This document shows, piece after piece, positions 60,171 through 64,000 of a stretch of DNA of 64,000 bases. Position numbers and translations under genes: made by a program. Every line of letters starts with the position of its first letter. Positions within the stretch are counted from its first letter, which is position 1. A model generated the notes under the pieces. The model worked only from the letters and a program-made list of their open reading frames with translations, had not been told where the DNA came from and did not search any database. The stretch covers positions 186,001 through 250,000 of the forward strand of contig CAUIJY010000075.1 in the NCBI GenBank assembly GCA_960531495.1, written 5' to 3'. The DNA comes from Zeus faber. Taxonomy: Eukaryota; Chordata; Actinopteri; Zeiformes; Zeidae.

Positions 60171-60960
60171 TCAAATAAAGTCTAAACTGGCAAAAAACAG
60201 TCCGGACTCTCTCAGCACGCTTTGGTGGAGAACCGATCAAGTGAAACTTAGCTAGCGGGTCCGTCTGTCTGTTTGAAAACCGTCTCTCTCTCACAGTACC
60301 GTCTCCCTGCACCAACACACAGTAAACTAAATCTAAATGCTAGTTAACACTCCACTCCAACACACATTTAACTAAAGCTAGATACTGTGCATGTTAAAAA
60401 CGGCTTTATAAAATAAAACAAAGTCATTAACTTTTGCATGCATAATCTCTCCGTGTTATATCGTGTTATAACACAAAACTGCTAGCATTTAACAGCAAAA
60501 ACGTGTAACAATTGAAAAGTTAACTTTCTAAAACATTTTTTTTTCGTGCACTTACTCTATATCCATTTTATTGCCCCCGTTCTTCTTCTGCTGTTTCAAT
60601 ATTGGGCACAGTCACGGCATGAGGAGATAGGGTAAATATAGTGTGCTTCTCTCAGACGTTCTCCTCCCGCAATGCGGAAGCTTCTCCAAAAAATTACTCC
60701 ATCCAAATAAATTATTTTAATATATTTTAATAATGCATTCCCAAAATTATTATTACATCATGCTAATGTGATCGTACAAAATATACCATTAAGATATTAA
60801 AAAAAACGTCTATAATGACGCATTTTGATAACCAAATTATTATTTATTATTATGAATACGTGGATTATTCTTTGTAAAGAAGAACGATTGGGCATTAATT
60901 TAATGAGATTAAGTTTATCGCTGTTCGGCATAATTATTAAAATTACTACTATTCATTGTA
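60171..60960. other. No recognisable gene; A/T-rich
   Basis: No supported feature. The stretch turns strongly A/T-rich from about 60700. Confidence 0.5.
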
Positions 60961-60979
60961 GGATAAGATAGTAATCTTT

Positions 60980-61640
60980 ATTGATGAGGGCATCAGACTC
61001 CCTGGACTCCTGCCGAAACGCTGACGGAGGGAGAGCGAGGGGTAACGCAGGTAGCCGAGCTCGCTAATGATCCTTCCCCGTAAACACCCCGTGGAGGTGA
61101 TTTAGCTACGTCGCCTTCAGCCATGCGCCACATTTCCCGGCCCCGCTCCTTGTAAAGCTCTGAGTCTGCCTACCCCCACCACCCGACTCCACTACCGCCG
61201 CCAAGCTTGCACGTCAATGCCGGGCTTCGTCATCGTCGACAGGTGAACCCAACTTGGCCCCTGTAACCCGTGAGATTGTTCCGCCACACACACACTTTGT
61301 TTATCCCCCCTATTATAAAAAAAAAACAACACAACGGGCCGTGTCGGCCAGGGGATGTGTGCAGCGGTGGACTCTGGCCACACACAGAAGCAGGATGGCA
61401 AGCTCCCTGCTAAAGGGGGGGGGGGGGGGGGGGGGGTCAGAAGGACCCTGGATGGCAGGGGAGCTCGGAGGGTGGGGGCAAACGAGCGTCCGCCCGCTGA
61501 ACGTTGACAGCCTTTAGCAGCAGAACAACTGCACGGCAGCTCTGCTGGGACACGAGGAGCTGCTGGAGAGCTACTGGAGAGCTGAAGGCTGCGGCATGAG
61601 AGGAATTCATAACACAAGGCGGCTTCAGCTGTGTTGATAT
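60980..61640. promoter_or_regulatory. CpG-rich stretch, possible CpG island
   Basis: CpG dinucleotides are visibly dense at 61010-61260 and again at 61330-61520, in contrast to the A/T-rich DNA before it. No exon or TATA-type promoter is recognisable, so a host promoter is only possible; it could equally be an unmethylated or recently inserted element edge. Confidence 0.35.
61415..61436 (+). repeat. Run of 22 G
   Basis: An uninterrupted G homopolymer inside the CpG-rich stretch. It can form a G-quadruplex, and its length is likely to be unreliable in sequencing. Confidence 0.95.
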
Positions 61641-61650
61641 GACTTGCATC

Positions 61651-61652
<2 letters not shown>

Positions 61653-61686
<34 letters not shown>
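61653..61686. repeat. TG microsatellite, ~17 units
   Basis: An uninterrupted (TG)n run. Confidence 0.95.
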
Positions 61687-61687
<1 letters not shown>

Positions 61688-61826
61688 CGGGACGGTTTGT
61701 TATGTGAATGTGTGTGGTGGGAGAGGATATACACAGTGCTGTGAGTGCATATGGGTAGTACGTAGTCCTGTTTAAACCACAGTGTATAGGTTAACATGAC
61801 TGTGTGTGTATACATACTGGATGTAC

Positions 61827-62136
61827 TGTCACGACCAGAACAGGGAGGAACCCAAACGCACGACACAGGGACACGGGAGGCAGGCAAATAATAAAGTGAT
61901 GTTTATTAACCGGGACGGTGGAGCTGGCCGGAGGGACCTGGTCGGGGGGGGATGGAGCAGGGCAGGACAGGGACGATGATGACCAGGAGATGGGGTCCAG
62001 GATCCGGGTGGAGAGACGGGGAACCAGGCTGGGTGGAGAGTCCTGGTCGACCAGCGGAGACAGACAGGTGAAGGGAAGGCGAGACAACAAGACATAAACT
62101 AGGAACTTGGAACTTGGAACTGGGAACTAGGAACTA
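61827..62136 (-). repeat. 3' LTR of the Sushi-type element
   Basis: About 310 bp, nearly the same as 63710-64000 apart from a short length difference near the start and a few substitutions. It ends in 7-bp repeats of the (GGAACTN) kind at about 62101-62138. Confidence 0.8.
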
Positions 62137-62149
62137 GGAAGGGAGCCAA

Positions 62150-62575
62150 TCGCTGACGCGGCTGACGCGGCGATGCAACTCGGGGAAAGCTAGTTGCTAA
62201 CCTCCCGTTAATTAGGGCCTGGAAGACCGCTGGGGCATTTGACAGCCCAAAGGGCATAACAAGGTACTCAAAGTGACCGAGCGGGGTGTTAAAGGCAGTC
62301 TTCCACTCGTCCCCTTTGCGGATGCGGACCAGGTGGTAAGCGTTGCGGAGGTCCAGCTTGGAAAAGTGGGTGGCCCCCTGGATGGGGACGAAGACTGAAT
62401 CCATCAGGGGCAAGGGGTACTTGTCTTTGATCGTGATATCGTTCAGTCCCCTGAAATCGACGCAAGGACGGAGGGTCTTGTCCTTCTCCGCAACAAAGAA
62501 GAACCCTGCGCCTAGCGGGGAAAACGAGGGACGAGTAATCCTGGCAGCGAGAGAGTCGCGGATGTGAGTCTCCAT
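62150..62575 (-). pseudogene. RT fragment of the Sushi-type element
   Basis: The fragment covers the N-terminal fingers and palm: [20 protein letters not shown], then [26 protein letters not shown] and [14 protein letters not shown], the standard Ty3-type motifs up to the block before the catalytic YXDD. In living relatives this enzyme copies the element's RNA into DNA. It lies between gag and the left LTR. Fossil; no protease, RNase H or integrase is recognised. Confidence 0.88.
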
Positions 62576-62740
62576 GGCCTCCTGTTCAGACCGGGAGACG
62601 TTATACAGGCGACTGCAGGGGAGGGGGGCGCCTGGCAGGAGGTTGATTGCGCAGTCATAGGGGCGATGACGTGGTAAGGAGCGGCCGGAGCGTAGCCCTA
62701 CCGAGGAGTCGCCCTCTCGTGGCCGGACCGGGCAGGTGGC

Positions 62741-63688
62741 TCAGAGGTGTCCCAGCCGACCGCAATACAGAGAGGCACCGGTCTGTAGGCGGCGTGCTCG
62801 CTCCTCTGGGTAGATCCGGGAGCGACCAAGCTGCATTGGCTCGGCATCGGAGAGAGTCGGGGGACTTGTGCGGCGCCCAAGAGTAGCGGGCGCTGGAGAC
62901 TGGGGCGTGGCCGCCCAGGCGGGAGGCACGGACTGGAGGCTCGCCCCCTCCCTCTCGCGATGGCGCTCCCGTAGCCGGTTGTCCAGGCGGATTGAGGTCT
63001 CCACTAGTTGGTCCAGGTCCGTGGGCTCGTCCCGCCGTGCCAGCTCGTCCCGCAACTCGTCGTTCAGGGCACGCTGGAACACGTCCTGCAGGGCTCCGTC
63101 ATTCCAGCCGCTTTCCGCGGCTAGAGTCCGGAACTCGACGACGAGGGAGGCGACGCTACGGGAACCCTGGCGGAGGGAGAGGAGTCTTCTGGCGGCCTCC
63201 TTGCCGCAAACTGGGTGGTCGAAGACTCTCCTCATTTCGCGGGTAAACAGATCGTAGGAGAGACTCACGGGACCCCCCTGACTCCAAACCGCGGAACCCC
63301 AGCCGAGAGCCGCCCCTCTCAGGCAGGAGATGAGGAACGCGATGTGGGCACTATCGGAGTCGTACGACGACAGCCGCTGTTGGAAAACCACCGCGCACTG
63401 CACAAGGAAGGCGCGGCAGGTGCCGAAATCGCCGTCGTAAGGCGCTGGAGCCGGAACGTGGGGCTCAGGGGGAACGAGAGAGGCGCTGGGAGCCCTGGTG
63501 GGGGAAGGAGGGCAGGTCGGAGGAGCAGGGGAGGCCACGGGGGCCGGAGGGCCCTGCAGGCTGCTGACGGCCGCAGAGATGGTCCGGAGGTGTTCCGCGA
63601 TGTCCCGGAGGACCCGGTCATGTTGCCCAAGCAACACTCCTCTGTCCCGGAGTGCGCGGCGGAGCCCTTCTGTGTCGGCTGGGTCCAT
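62741..63688 (-). pseudogene. gag of the Sushi-type element
   Basis: The likely start is MDPADTEGLRRALRDRG at 63688, about 20 bases inside the right LTR, as expected for this group; the longer open frame reaching into the LTR is chance. After a coiled-coil-like N-terminus and a proline-rich linker come capsid motifs: FLVQCAVVFQQ, AFLISCLRGAALGWG, RRVFDHPV, LLSLRQGSRSVA and FRTLAAESGWND, the same family pattern as in the host genes derived from Sushi elements (RTL/PEG10). A CCHC-like YCGRLGHL piece lies at the C-terminal end. In living relatives Gag forms the particle. Part of an incomplete element. Confidence 0.88.
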
Positions 63689-63709
63689 GTTTTCCTGGCC
63701 AGACCGTAC

Positions 63710-64000
63710 TGTCACGACCCGAACAGGGAGGAACCCAAACGCACGACACAGGGACACGGGAGGCAGGCAAGGGATGTTTATTAACTGGGACGGTGGAGCT
63801 GGCCGGGGGGACCTGGTCGGGAGGGGATGGAGCAGGGCAGGGCAGGGACGATGATGACCAGGAGATGGGGTCCAGGATCCGGGTGGAGAGACGGGGAACC
63901 AGGCTGGGTGGAGAGTCCTGGTCGACAAGCGGAGACAGACAGGTGAAGGGAAGGCGAGACAACAAGACATAAACTAGGAACTTGGAACTGGGAACTGGGA
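63710..64000 (-). repeat. 5' LTR of the Sushi-type element, cut by the window
   Basis: Partner of the LTR at 61827. On the minus strand it ends ...GGTCGTGACA, and gag starts about 20 bases later. The window ends within the (GGAACTN)n run. Confidence 0.8.

Larger units (their letters stand above)
61827..64000 (-). mobile_element. Sushi-type Ty3 LTR retrotransposon, shortened
   Basis: Two direct copies of an LTR-like sequence, both starting TGTCACGACC (61827 and 63710), enclose gag and RT sequence read on the minus strand. Gag and RT wording match the Sushi group of vertebrate Ty3-type (Metaviridae) elements. The enclosed part is only about 1.6 kb, against several kb in a full element; only gag and part of RT are recognised, so the copy is incomplete. 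The LTR copies are visibly close in sequence, which suggests a fairly young insertion. The 5' LTR (on the right) runs off the window. Confidence 0.85.

Noticed and set aside
61192-61887. 231-codon minus-strand frame with a poly-Pro and a His/Thr run
   Set aside because: It reads through the G22 and TG runs and ends in the LTR; composition is dictated by simple repeats.
62868-63257. Plus-strand frames over the Sushi-type gag
   Set aside because: Antisense shadows of a G/C-rich gag gene read on the minus strand.

Overview
The window looks like nuclear DNA of a teleost fish and is almost entirely repetitive. Four things point to fish: a spliced SGNH-hydrolase gene relic of a kind repeated in many fish genomes, a Sushi-type Ty3 LTR element, a hAT transposase C-terminus of fish type, and an L2-type LINE/SINE tail ending in (AAATGT)n. 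I found no intact host protein gene, no rRNA or tRNA gene and no CRISPR array.

Layout. (1) 1-30012: one 30-kb low-complexity satellite whose + strand is nearly free of G. It is built mainly from 4-base words ending in TC (TTTC, AATC, ATTC) and organised into higher-order repeats of about 4.4-5.4 kb, some almost identical. The very long open frames here are a by-product of the repeat. (2) 30013-37627: an unrelated satellite of ~208-bp (A) and ~196-bp (B) monomers. It is direct to 33477 and inverted from 33478, so the array is a large imperfect palindrome. A detached piece of one monomer lies at 38677-38729. (3) 37628-44100: non-satellite DNA, an old retroviral LTR with primer-binding site (40338-40954), a decayed hAT transposon entered from its left end (41144-~42060), a possible LINE 5' fragment and a dispersed repeat. 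(4) ~44100-52840: a broken endogenous retrovirus, + strand, with a tRNA-Trp primer-binding site, gag, protease region, RT, RNase H, integrase and short env remnants. (5) 52850-54000: more copies of the same dispersed repeat, in both orientations. (6) ~54200-54880: a fragment of a second retrovirus (integrase C-terminus, then a possible 3' LTR start). (7) 55105-57200: minus-strand relic of a spliced SGNH-hydrolase-like gene. (8) 57500-60170: LINE/SINE tail, a palindromic MITE, a terminal exon with a SANT/recombinase-associated-like motif, and transposon ends. (9) 60960-61700: CpG-rich stretch with a 22-G run and a (TG)n. (10) 61827-64000: a shortened Sushi-type Ty3 LTR retrotransposon on the minus strand, running off the window.

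How it fits together: the layout suits pericentromeric, subtelomeric or other heterochromatic DNA where satellites expand and mobile elements pile into one another. The most unusual structures are the word-built 30-kb satellite, the inverted A/B satellite and the nested retroviral block between 40.3 and 54.9 kb. All family calls rest on motifs recognised by eye; no search was run.
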